Shown here piece by piece: positions 55,982-64,000 of a stretch of DNA of 64,000 bases (positions are counted from its first letter, which is position 1; each line of letters opens with the position of its first letter). The stretch comes from Pipra filicauda (taxonomy: Eukaryota > Chordata > Aves > Passeriformes > Pipridae). Position numbers and translations under genes: made by a program. The stretch spans positions 982,619-1,046,618 of the forward strand of contig NW_024104442.1 in assembly GCF_003945595.2 (NCBI RefSeq), given 5' to 3'. Below the pieces are notes generated by a model. The model was not told the origin of the DNA. It ran no database searches and was given only the letters and a program-made list of their open reading frames with translations.

Positions 55982-56421
55982 CAGAGGAGGTCACAAAGAT
56001 GCTTCAAGAGCTGGACCCTCTGCTCTGGAGACAGGCTGGGAGATCTGGGGATGTTCAGCCTGGAGAAGAGAAGGCTCCAAGGACACCTCATTGTGGCCTT
56101 AAAGGAGCTTATTAAAAGGAAGGAGACGATTTTTACATGGACAGACAGTGATAGGACAAGGGGGAATGGTTTTAAAGTAAAAGAGGAGAGATTTAGATTG
56201 GGTATTAGGAGGAATTCCTCCCTGTAAGGGTGGTGAGGCCCCGGTACAGGTTGCCAGAGAAGCTGTGGGTGCCCCATCCCTGGAAGTGTTCCAGGCAAGG
56301 CTGGACAGGGTTTAGATTCACCTGGTTTAGTGGAAGGTGTCCCTGGCCATGGTAGGGGAGTGGAAGACGATGATCTTTAAGGTCCTTTCCAACCCAAACC
56401 GTTCTAGATCCATGATTTTTC
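55982..56421 (+). mobile_element. CR1 LINE 3' end, group A, ~440 bp
   Basis: It starts CAGAGGAGGTCACAAAGATG and contains TCAGCCTGGAGAAGAGAAGG, an AT-rich variable part (TTACATGGACAGACAGTGAT), GATTTAGATTGGGTATTAGG and the core TGGCCATGGTAGGGGAGTGG. The tail is decayed. It lies about 160 bp from the oppositely oriented group B copy. Confidence 0.92.
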
Positions 56422-57674
56422 AGGACAAAGAAGCCCTTGATAACCAAATTAAATATCTTATCTCAAGGGAGGTCAGAACAAGGACTGCTTGGTTTCAGTG
56501 GTCCCCAGAGCCCAGGGGACAGCAGAACGAGTTTTTGGGGCTGGCTGAACTCACCCTGCTCTGGGTGCCCAGGCCAGGGTACCCCTAGACCAGCCCCTTG
56601 CCATACCCCTGCTCTCCAGCTGGGAATGGCCCTCCCAGCCCTGGTGTGAAATAAAGTTTTGGGTTTCATTGTTTCTGTGCAGGTTTTAATGTGTTAAGTG
56701 AGGTTGCAGTGTGGGCTCTCACTGTACCAGTTGTCATAGAAACTTGCAGGGCTTTTTTCTCCGATCCCCCCAGCCCCTTTCTTTAAACCAAAGCAGGGAT
56801 GGGGTTTTAAGCCCCCTGTAATTTCAGTTCCAGTCCAATTGAAAACCTGCCTGGCCCTGATTCCCTGCCTTCAGCACTGCCACACAAGGACTCAAAGTCT
56901 TTAAATTTTGCTTCCTGTTGTCCCAACCGAAGGGTTTGTGTTCCCTTGAATTGGGCACTTTCTGGATTCTGTTCCCCAAAATGCCCACTGGGGTTGGGGC
57001 GGGTGCTCAGTCTTTGTCGCCCACAGCAGGGGTACCTCTCCCTGCTGCTGCTTCTGCAAACAGGAGCAGAGCGGGCACGGCCCCTTCGTGCCTGGGCACT
57101 GGGCATCCCTGGCCTTTGGTGGGGACATTGTGATGGTGACTGCCTGCCCTGCTGCTCTGACCCCGGGGCTGCCTCCCCTGCTGGTGTTGCTGGGAGGCTG
57201 ATGGTGCCAGCTCAGCGCTGAGCCGGGCGCAGGAGCCACCTCAGCAGCAGCTGCAGCCCTGCCGCGACTGCGGCGCTCGGCGTTAATCACGGGGAGGGAG
57301 CCGAGCGTAGGAAGATGGGCATTTTTTAACAAATAACCGAGGCTGCATTCTCCCCTAAGCAAGAGAGCAAAGTGTTTGCTGCAGTGAGTCAACACAGAGG
57401 TGCTTTAGCCCTGGGAGGTAACGCTCCCGCCCACAGCAGCCACCAGTCCCACAGCCGGTACCGAGAGGGAGAAGTGGGTTGAGGTTTTTCCTGAGCTGCT
57501 TAGCCAGCAATCACTGCTGGGCTTTCTCCAGGACTGAAGGACCCTTTCCCTCATGCTTTGCTTCTGGCACAACACTTGATGGGGACTTCTCATAGCCAGC
57601 CAGACATGTAGGTCAGAACCTTCAAGGAGCTCGGTGCCTCCCCAGCTCCTCGTTGCTCCAAGGCTGGTGCTGTC
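56422..57674. other. unique DNA with a possible polyadenylation site
   Basis: AATAAA at 56650-56655 is followed by a GT-rich stretch (TTTCTGTGCAGGTTTTAATG), the layout of a plus-strand polyadenylation site, but no gene leading to it is recognised. CpG-rich sequence lies at about 57215-57310 (GCCGCGACTGCGGCGCTCGG). Confidence 0.35.
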
Positions 57675-57930
57675 TCATAAAATCACAGAGTGGTTTTGGT
57701 TGGAAGGGACCTTAAAACTCACCTCATTCCACCCCCTGCCATGGGCAGGGACACTTTCCACTAGCCCAGGTTGCTCCAAGCCCTGTCCAACCTGGCCTTG
57801 GACACTTCCAGGGATGGGGCAGCCACAGCTTCTCTGGGCAACCTGTGCCAGGGCCTCACCACCCTCACAGGGAGGAATTCCTTCCTCAGATGTAATCTAA
57901 ACGTACTCTCTATCAGTTTAAAGCCATTAA
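57675..57930 (-). mobile_element. CR1 LINE 3' end, group A
   Basis: TCATAAAATCACAGAGTGG tail, clean CTGCCATGGGCAGGGACACT core, then CCACCCTCACAGGGAGGAAT. It decays beyond TCTAAACGTACTCTC. Confidence 0.93.
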
Positions 57931-58659
57931 ACATATCTCCTGAGTCTTCACCCTGGTGTATGGCAGGAGTTAGCCTCGGAGGGCCAGTTATCCTCTGGGA
58001 GTCATTTGGGTGGGATTCAGGTAAGAAAAGGTCTATTAGATCCCTCCTTTGGTGTCCTGTGTTCTACAGGGATGTAAATGTTGCCACAAGCTCCTGAAGA
58101 GGTTGTGGTTGCCTTCTGAGAGTTCTCTAATCCTCTAAGCATCCTTGAGAGGCACCTAATCCTGACCCAAAACTTGCTAGAACTTGTTGGACTCCATCTC
58201 CCAGTCCCTGCCTCTTGCCATGTCTCACTGGATAAAAGCAGTTGGCACCACTCTGGTTTTGGGCGGGTGGCAGATTTTTTATCAATAAACCCAATATAGC
58301 TCAAATCTTTCACAGCAAGATATTCTCTCCAGCCTTCAGATCAATTTGTGACTCATCCCTCCAGGCTCTGCTGTTTTAGTGTCCCCTGTCAACGTGGGCA
58401 CCTTAATTGCAGGAGTGTCACTGTCAGTCCCAGCAGTGCAGGACATGCAGCTCCCCCAAGAGCTGCCTCAGCTCTTTTCATCACAGCATCACATTAGAGC
58501 CGTGGGGACCCTTGAGCCTTCCTGGAGGCTCTCTCTTGTCTGGGATCCAGTCCCTGTTCATAAATACAGCCTGAAATCCCTCTCCGTAGCTGCGTCATCC
58601 TGCGCTGGGCGGCATTAACATGTACAGTGTTTGAATGGGCTCAGCACTACCAAGCAGCC
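57931..58659. other. unique DNA, no gene recognised
   Basis: No repeat is securely recognised. The right part may belong to the 3' continuation of the ancient LINE fragment that follows, but the similarity is too weak to call. Confidence 0.35.
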
Positions 58660-59160
58660 CACATTTCTCTCTCTCCTCATCAATATTTACCATTACATCA
58701 ATCTTCCTGTCATCTGCTAATTTTTTGAGTGAGGATTTTGTATTTTTGTCTCGATCATCGATGAAAATATCGACTGGCGTGTTCCCCCTGGAGCCTTGCT
58801 AACGATTCCCCATCGACAGCTCCTGTGTGAGGCCTGTCAGACGGCTCTAAATCTATTTAATGTGCTTTATTGGTGCTGTGCAGTCCCATCTTCTGAAATC
58901 AAGACATGAGGAAGCACTTTGAACTGAGCCGTAACGTCCAGCAGGCCTGTTCCTGGAAGGTGTGTTCATTAAAGAGTGACAGCGGGCTCAGTCGACAACA
59001 TCTCTTCCACCAAGACACACTGGCTGACTTTAATTAGAACTTACATCCTTTAATTATTTCTTAATTTAATTCCAGATGAGCCCTGCCTTCTGGGCCCTGT
59101 ATCAGGCTGACCATTCTGTTGTTGACTAGGTCGTCTTCGCTGCTGGATGGGAATGTTGGT
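58660..59160 (-). pseudogene. ancient CR1/L2-like LINE reverse-transcriptase fragment
   Basis: On the minus strand, 58790-58798 encode Gln-Gly-Ser. The frame stays open through IFIDDRD to LADD at 58709-58720 and on to VNIDE. This matches the order and spacing of CR1-type reverse transcriptase (QGS...NIFINDLD...FADD), whose double aspartate is catalytic, with one codon fewer in between. A stop lies just before QGS. Further 5', LDF at 58895-58903 corresponds to the YLDFxKAFD motif, but the reading frame is lost. Beyond about 59000 the match is only suggestive. The copy is inactive and much older than the group A-D copies. Confidence 0.7.
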
Positions 59161-59594
59161 GGGAAGGAGCCACTTCCATCTGGATGTGGCAGCCTTGAAC
59201 TTAGCTCAAAACAAGCAACAGAGCCCAGAAAACTCTCCCCGGCCTTGGGTACACGTTGGCTGGTTGGTGCTGTTTGGCCACATTAGATGTAAGCATGGAT
59301 GCTAGTGGTTTAGGAGAGTTTTATCTCTCCTAGGAATTATTTTATTCATCTTTTTTTCCCAAACACAGAATAACAGTCGACTGTGTTTTCTTCTTTTCTG
59401 CATCATTTAAGCAGTCCTACAGACTCTGCTTTAAAATAGCTCTAGTGCTCCTTAAAACCAGACCTATTGCTAGATTTTGGCTCCCAACAACAGATTTTCC
59501 ATGTCCAGCCATGCATTTCTCCCTTCTTTTGTTTCCCTAATCACTTTCCTACACATTGTAATTTTTCATTTGTATTGACCACTCTATTCTGCAC
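59161..59594. other. unique DNA, no gene recognised
   Basis: No repeat or exon is supported. Confidence 0.4.
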
Positions 59595-59669
59595 TCCATG
59601 GCAGGAGGTTGGAACTAAATGGCCCTTAAAGATCTCTCCCAACCCAAACCCTTCCATGACTCTATGATT
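59595..59669 (+). mobile_element. CR1 LINE 3' terminal fragment, group A
   Basis: Only the last ~75 bp remain: CCATGGCAGGAGGTTGGAAC, TCTCCCAACCCAAACCCTTC and the ATGACTCTATGATTT tail. Confidence 0.88.
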
Positions 59670-60251
59670 TAACTGCTGGCTCTGTGAATCTTCTACCGCG
59701 CAACTCACAGACCCAAATCCTCGATAACACATTATTTCTTATCCATTGTGAACATGTGTTTCAGGCTGAGCTCCCGCAGTGCTGTGGTGGCTCAGGTATG
59801 ATGTGCTGTGCCTTGTCCCAGTCCTTGGTGAGAAGGTAAAACCTATATTTATTCAAGTACCAACTGCTAAAAGATCTGTAATTCTAAAGAAAAACATACA
59901 ATGCCGTGTATTGTAAGTGTGCAGTGCCCTCCTCTTCAATCCTGCCACCCTCCTACGCAGAGACTGCTGATCACGTATCTCATCGTAGCAGGTTTCAGGA
60001 GGGTTGAGTATGTTAAATTTCTGCTCGTGAGGGAAAATTTCCCTTCCTCATTCTCCTTTCCCAGTCTCTCTGCCTCACAGCAGCTTAAGAGCTCGCTGCT
60101 TTGCCTCTCAGCACAGCACGAGCAAGGGCTCAGGTACAATTTCCTGGAACAGCCACAGATTAATCTGGCTTTTTATTCAAACCCCATTGTGGTGTTTTCT
60201 CCCCATGCTCCCACCGTCAGCGCCAGACTGACAGCTGGGCCACGGAACTGG
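59670..60251. other. unique DNA, no gene recognised
   Basis: No repeat or exon is supported. The 145-codon plus-strand frame here runs into the CR1 copy on the right. Confidence 0.4.
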
Positions 60252-60709
60252 AGAATCACGGCATGCTTTGGATTGGAATGGGCCTTAAAGCTCATCTCAT
60301 TCCAATCCCCTGCCATGGGCAGGGACACCTTCCACTAGCCCAGGTGAATCCAAGCCCCATCCAACCTAGTCTTGGGCAGCGTGCTCTCCCAAGGGATGGG
60401 GCAGCCACAGCTTCTACAGCCAACCTGTGCCAGGGCCTCACCACCCTCACAGCCAACAATTCCTTCCCAATATCCCATCTAACCCTGCCCTCTGGCAGTG
60501 GGAAGCCATTCCCCCTTGTCCTGTCCCTCCAGGTCCTTGTCCAAAGTCCCTCTCCAGCTCTCCTGGCTCCCCTTTAGGCCCTGGAAGGGGCTCTCAGGTC
60601 TCCCTGGAGCCTTCTCTTCTCCAGGTGAACACCCCCAGCTCTCCCAGCCTGGCTCCAGAGCAGAGGGGCTCCAGCCCTTGGAGCATCTCCGTGGCCTCCT
60701 CTGGACTCA
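60252..60709 (-). mobile_element. CR1 LINE 3' portion, group A, ~460 bp
   Basis: From the tail side: AGAATCACGGCATGCTTTGG, CTGCCATGGGCAGGGACACC, GTGCCAGGGCCTCACCACCC, CTGGCAGTGGGAAGCCATTC, CTCCAGAGCAGAGGGGCTCC and finally CCGTGGCCTCCTCTGGACTC. It reaches the furthest 5' of the group A copies. An internal change, GGGCAGCGTGCTCTCCCAAG, replaces the usual GGACACTTCCAG. Confidence 0.95.
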
Positions 60710-61360
60710 CCGTGTGCTGTGGGTGGTGGCTCTACAGCCCTTCTCCGAGCTCCTGAGCTCCTGAGAAGCGAGATTTCCAGTAGTGGTAGAAATAACAGCA
60801 TTAGCCCTGCAAGCAACCAGCCAGGTCTCTGGGAACTCCAGCATTGGTGTTTATCCTCTGGCTCTGCTCTGGGAGGGCTAAGCAGAGGGAACAGGGCTGT
60901 GCTGGGCAGACTGTGGGGAGACACGGAGATAGCGCTAATTTGCTCAGGGAAGAGTGCAACAAAGGGTATTAAAAGGAGGAAAATGCGCTGTCTTTCCTGC
61001 ATCCTAACAAAATGCTGTGCATAGAGGAGTGATCCATGGCTTTGAGCTCTCCCACAGTTCCTGGCATTGACAGACACCGGATTTAGAGGAGTGTGGTGGC
61101 TCTCAGGAGATGTGCAGTGGGAAGAGATGAGGGTGAGGGTGCTCACTTCTATCTTCATGCTTGGGACATCATGTAAAAGGGCAGCACCTCCAGTATTGCT
61201 ACCTAATTTATGTGGAAATTAATTCCTCACCCAGAAGTGCCTCATCTCCCTATGGACTGCACAGGGAGCCTGGACAGCCAGCACAGAGCTCCGCTTTCGG
61301 TCTTGCCACTGGTGGCTTCAACACACCCTGAAGTCAGGGAGAGTTGATAATAATTACTGA
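60710..61360. other. unique DNA, no gene recognised
   Basis: No repeat or exon is supported. Confidence 0.4.
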
Positions 61361-61540
61361 AGAATCATGGAATCATAGAATGGTCTGGGTTGGAAGGGAC
61401 CTTAAAGCTCATCCTGTTCCACCCCTGCCATGGACAGGGACACCTTCCTGTTCCAGGTTGTTCCAAACCCCATCCAACCTGAAACACTTCCAGGGATGGG
61501 GCAGCCACAGCTTCTCTGGGCAACCTGTGCCAGGGCCTGA
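61361..61540 (-). mobile_element. CR1 LINE 3' end, group A
   Basis: GAATCATGGAATCATAGAATG double tail. The core is altered to CTGCCATGGACAGGGACACC. It is truncated 5' after GTGCCAGGGCCTGAAACACT. Confidence 0.94.
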
Positions 61541-63119
61541 AACACTGAATAATGTTTTTTACGCCTAATGAAAGACTTGACCGAATCAAGCTGTGGACAG
61601 CCCAGGGAAGTTGTCTTTGGGCATTTTACTGAGGATTGTGCGAGATCAGCTCAACCCCCAGCCACAGGAAAACACCACCTTGCCCCATGGGAATGAGTGC
61701 AGTGCTTTGAGGAAATGGGCTGGAGAAGGAGATGAAAGGAACCCCAGGACCTGCAAATTCTCATTTTTACATTTGAAATGGAAAAGCCTTCCCAATGAAT
61801 GCTTCAAGAAAACCTCAGAGCTGACAGATCTCAAGCAGGGACCATTGGAGATTTTTCTTTGCAGTTTGAGGTAGGAAGGGAAAAGCACAGAGGGAGAGAA
61901 AGCTCAGCTGCACTCATTCTCCCCTCGGATGTCAGAGGTGCTTTGTTTTACAGAAGTGCTTATTATTCATACAGTGTCTCACCAGGCAGCTGGAATACAG
62001 CTCCAGGGGGGGTTGCTCCTGGTGTGGGCTCTGCCATGCAGCACTGTGGATTTTCCTTTCTCTTGGGATATCCCACCAGAGCCACCAGAGTGGTGCTTGG
62101 TGCCCACCTTTGGGCACTACTGCTAGTGGTGGTTGGGTCATCTTTTCCCCACTGCACTCCTCTTTTGTCCCTCTTTGGATTCAAGGTTTTGTCCTGGATC
62201 CTAGGCTACTGTCAGCAGATGCGTGGGCTTAGCTTTGCTTGTCCTGAGGGTCGTCTCAGCAGCAATCTTCCTGAAGGAGGTACAGCACAAGAGTTGCTGC
62301 CTGCAGATGTTTCCCTTGTTCCCAGATGTTTCCAGGAAGCCCCTCTGGCTGCACACAGCATCTTGACCACCTGTGTTGGGTCCCAGTTGTGCCAGAACCC
62401 TATTCTGCAATTTGTCCACTTGCCTTTGCCATTTCCATCCCAGCTGGATGGCTCTGAGGATGAGGAGGACTCTGCTTCTGGGCTCCTATCAAGCTTCTGT
62501 GTTCCCCCTCCTCCCCCCAGCTGGGGAGTTGCTGAAAACTCTGGTGTGAACTGGAAACCAATCCTAGACTCCCAACCAGTTTCTAGCCATCTCAGACTGG
62601 TTTCTAGCCATCTTGGGTTTGCTGCTGTAAATCCCTGGCTTCACAAGCCATGAAACCAATCTCTGAAGGCTGGGAGGAGGAGCATGGCTGCTGCTGAAGA
62701 CATCAGTCCTGCCTCATTGAGAGTGTCCTGTGGAGTCAGGCCCACCTTTGGGATTTTGTTGGCTGGCTGGAGCCACCAGTGCTGTCACCAGGAGGGACCA
62801 CCTGCTGAGTCCAGCGTGATGGATCCCACCTCCTCCCACCAGAGCAGAGCGTGGTCCTGGGGGATGTCCCAGCCAGCAGGGACACTGGAGGGGGGTGTCA
62901 GCTACAGCAAATGTGAAACCGTCAATATTTGTACACAAAGGCCACGCTGAAATCCCCGTCCCAGTCCAGACATCAGAGGTGTCAGTTCTGATTTCCCAAA
63001 CACAGAGAGAGCCCTTTCAGCCCCGGCCTGCTCAGACACTGCAGCTTTAATGTCCAAGCACCCAGCGTGTTTCCACTCCCCTCAAATGCATCAATCAGGT
63101 CTCGGTGAGGCTCTGAAAG
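61541..63119. other. ~1.6 kb unique DNA, no gene recognised
   Basis: A 284-codon plus-strand frame spans 61799-62653. It shows no domain, signal peptide or splice context, and its composition suggests a chance frame. Confidence 0.4.
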
Positions 63120-63240
63120 AGCCAGTTTGTTAAACAAACACACTTAGTGTAAAAAGTTTATTCCAGTTAATTGGGACTTCATTGCAATGGAAACAAATTA
63201 CCCAGCTGTCATCTGCCAAGGCAAACAGCAGAGGAGGAGA
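63120..63240. promoter_or_regulatory. candidate conserved non-coding element
   Basis: TTAAACAAACAC (forkhead-like), TTCCAGTTAATTGGGAC (homeodomain-like), ATTGCAATGG (C/EBP-like) and CAGCTGTC (an E-box) are packed into about 100 bp without any repeat. Confidence 0.25.
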
Positions 63241-63570
63241 GGGGGTCCTAGTCAGGCAGGAGACAAACAGCCATCTCAGGCAACCTTATTTATGGCCTTT
63301 TTATGTATTTCTGTATTTATTTGGACATTCCTGAGCTGGAGAGCTGGGCTATTGCTGAGCCGCATGCCCCAGCGCTTGCATGGTGACAGGTTATCAGCCC
63401 ATGGGCAAAAGTTGGCACTGGTCTGGTGGGCACTGCCATGGGGACCCAGGGTGTGGGGTCTGTGTCGCTGAGTAGATCCTTCTAGGCATGTCCAGGGCTC
63501 TTGCTTCAGAGCCAGCGGTGAGGTGTTGGATGTGCAAACGATGGGCAGGTCAGGGTGAGCTGCTGGCCCC

Positions 63571-63645
63571 TGGAGCTGGGAGCCATGGGTGTCCCTGGAG
63601 CTGGGGGCCATGGGTGTCCCTGGAGCTGGGGGCCATGGGTGTCCC
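63571..63645 (+). repeat. 25-bp minisatellite, three units
   Basis: TGGAGCTGGGAGCCATGGGT plus GTCCC repeats at 63571, 63596 and 63621 with a single A/G difference in the first unit. A partial fourth follows (TGGAACGAG). Confidence 0.95.
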
Positions 63646-63768
63646 TGGAACGAGCAGCAGGGTAGGGAGGCACTTTGCAGGGCACAGAGCTGGTGGTCAC
63701 TGGGAACTTTGCCCCCATGCTTCTTTGGTTCCCTATTCTGTGTTGGCATCGACCCCGGGTGCGAGTCA

Positions 63769-63899
63769 GAATCCCAGAACGTTCTGAGCTGGAAGGGATC
63801 ATGGAGTCTAAATCTTAAGTGAATGGCCCACACAGGGGATTGAACTCATGACTATGGTGTTCTTAGCACCAAGTTTTGACCAGCTGAGCTAATCTCAGG
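63769..63899 (-). mobile_element. tRNA-Ile-derived SINE with CR1-like tail (TguSINE1-like)
   Basis: Read on the minus strand from 63899, the head carries TTAGCTCAGCTGG (pol III A box), CTTGGTGCTAAGAACAC (anticodon-stem region) and GAGTTCAATCC (B box). It then has TGTGTGGGCCA, resembling the isoleucine tRNA acceptor end. A linker leads to CCTTCCAGCTCAGAACGTTC and GGGATTCTG, a CR1-type 3' end. A tRNA-Ile head with a CR1 tail is the architecture described for the zebra finch SINE TguSINE1, mobilised by CR1 machinery. Mutations in both boxes and the anticodon loop show that it is not a functional tRNA gene. Confidence 0.85.
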
Positions 63900-64000
63900 G
63901 TCCCTGTCCCCACTCTAGTCCTGTTCTCCCCTCTCAGCCCAGGGAATTACCTTTTCGGCAGAAGAGTTGGGAGCGTATCTTGATGAGGCTCCCACGCATT

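Noticed and set aside
61799..62653. 284-codon plus-strand open frame
   Set aside because: No recognisable domain, no consistent composition and no upstream promoter or splice site; a chance frame is more likely.
63824..63899. Functional tRNA-Ile gene
   Set aside because: The A box, B box and anticodon loop carry substitutions and the sequence is fused to a CR1-type tail, so it is a SINE head, not a tRNA gene.
1..64000. Endogenous retrovirus or LTR elements
   Set aside because: I looked for paired LTR-like ends, primer-binding sites and gag/pol motifs and saw none; the only reverse-transcriptase signal is of LINE type.

Overview
This is a stretch of vertebrate nuclear DNA, almost certainly from a bird and probably a songbird (Passeriformes). 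The main evidence is about 28 truncated copies of CR1, the dominant avian LINE. They share its conserved 3' end, and most finish in the ATTCTATG-type tail. Near the right edge a tRNA-Ile-derived SINE with a CR1-like tail matches the architecture described for the finch element TguSINE1. There are no operons or bacterial signals. The long open frames present, up to 300 codons, look like chance frames in GC-rich DNA or read through CR1 copies. I recognise no complete protein-coding gene. The window is best read as intergenic or long-intron sequence.

I sort the CR1 copies by 3'-end sequence, using my own labels. Group A carries the CTGCCCATGGCAGGGG block. Group B has ATCCTTGTGGGTTCC-like text and occurs at about 20.0, 40.9, 47.9 and 55.6 kb. 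Group C has a GGTTGGACTTGATGATCTT-like end and occurs at 13.6 and 17.1 kb. Group D is a single worn copy at 47.5 kb. Plus-strand copies point rightwards; minus-strand copies show their 3' end at the left coordinate.

Layout. 0-5 kb: unique DNA with two CR1 copies. 5-17 kb: the most CpG-rich part, with three CpG clusters (6.8-7.3, 9.15-9.55 and 13.8-14.3 kb) that are candidate promoters or enhancers, one with a possible first exon. 17-26 kb: CR1 and featureless unique DNA. 26.3-30.1 kb: an AT-rich block that looks like a conserved non-coding element, then a CpG-rich segment with a perfect CRE palindrome. 30-45 kb: CR1 copies, an AT/GT microsatellite, a 20-bp palindrome, AT-rich candidate regulatory blocks and a dense G-quadruplex motif. 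43.6-44.8 kb: two CR1 copies facing each other as a long inverted repeat. 49.7 kb: the best coding signal, a 41-nt candidate cassette exon with strong splice sites and a downstream TGCATG (RBFOX-type) motif. 53.7-59.2 kb: a candidate conserved block, more CR1 and an old CR1-like reverse-transcriptase fragment with a readable LADD catalytic motif. 60-64 kb: CR1, a 25-bp minisatellite and the SINE.

If the 49.7-kb exon is real, much of the surrounding DNA is probably intron of a plus-strand gene. The candidate regulatory blocks would then be intronic enhancers or alternative promoters. That is inference; no alignment could be run.
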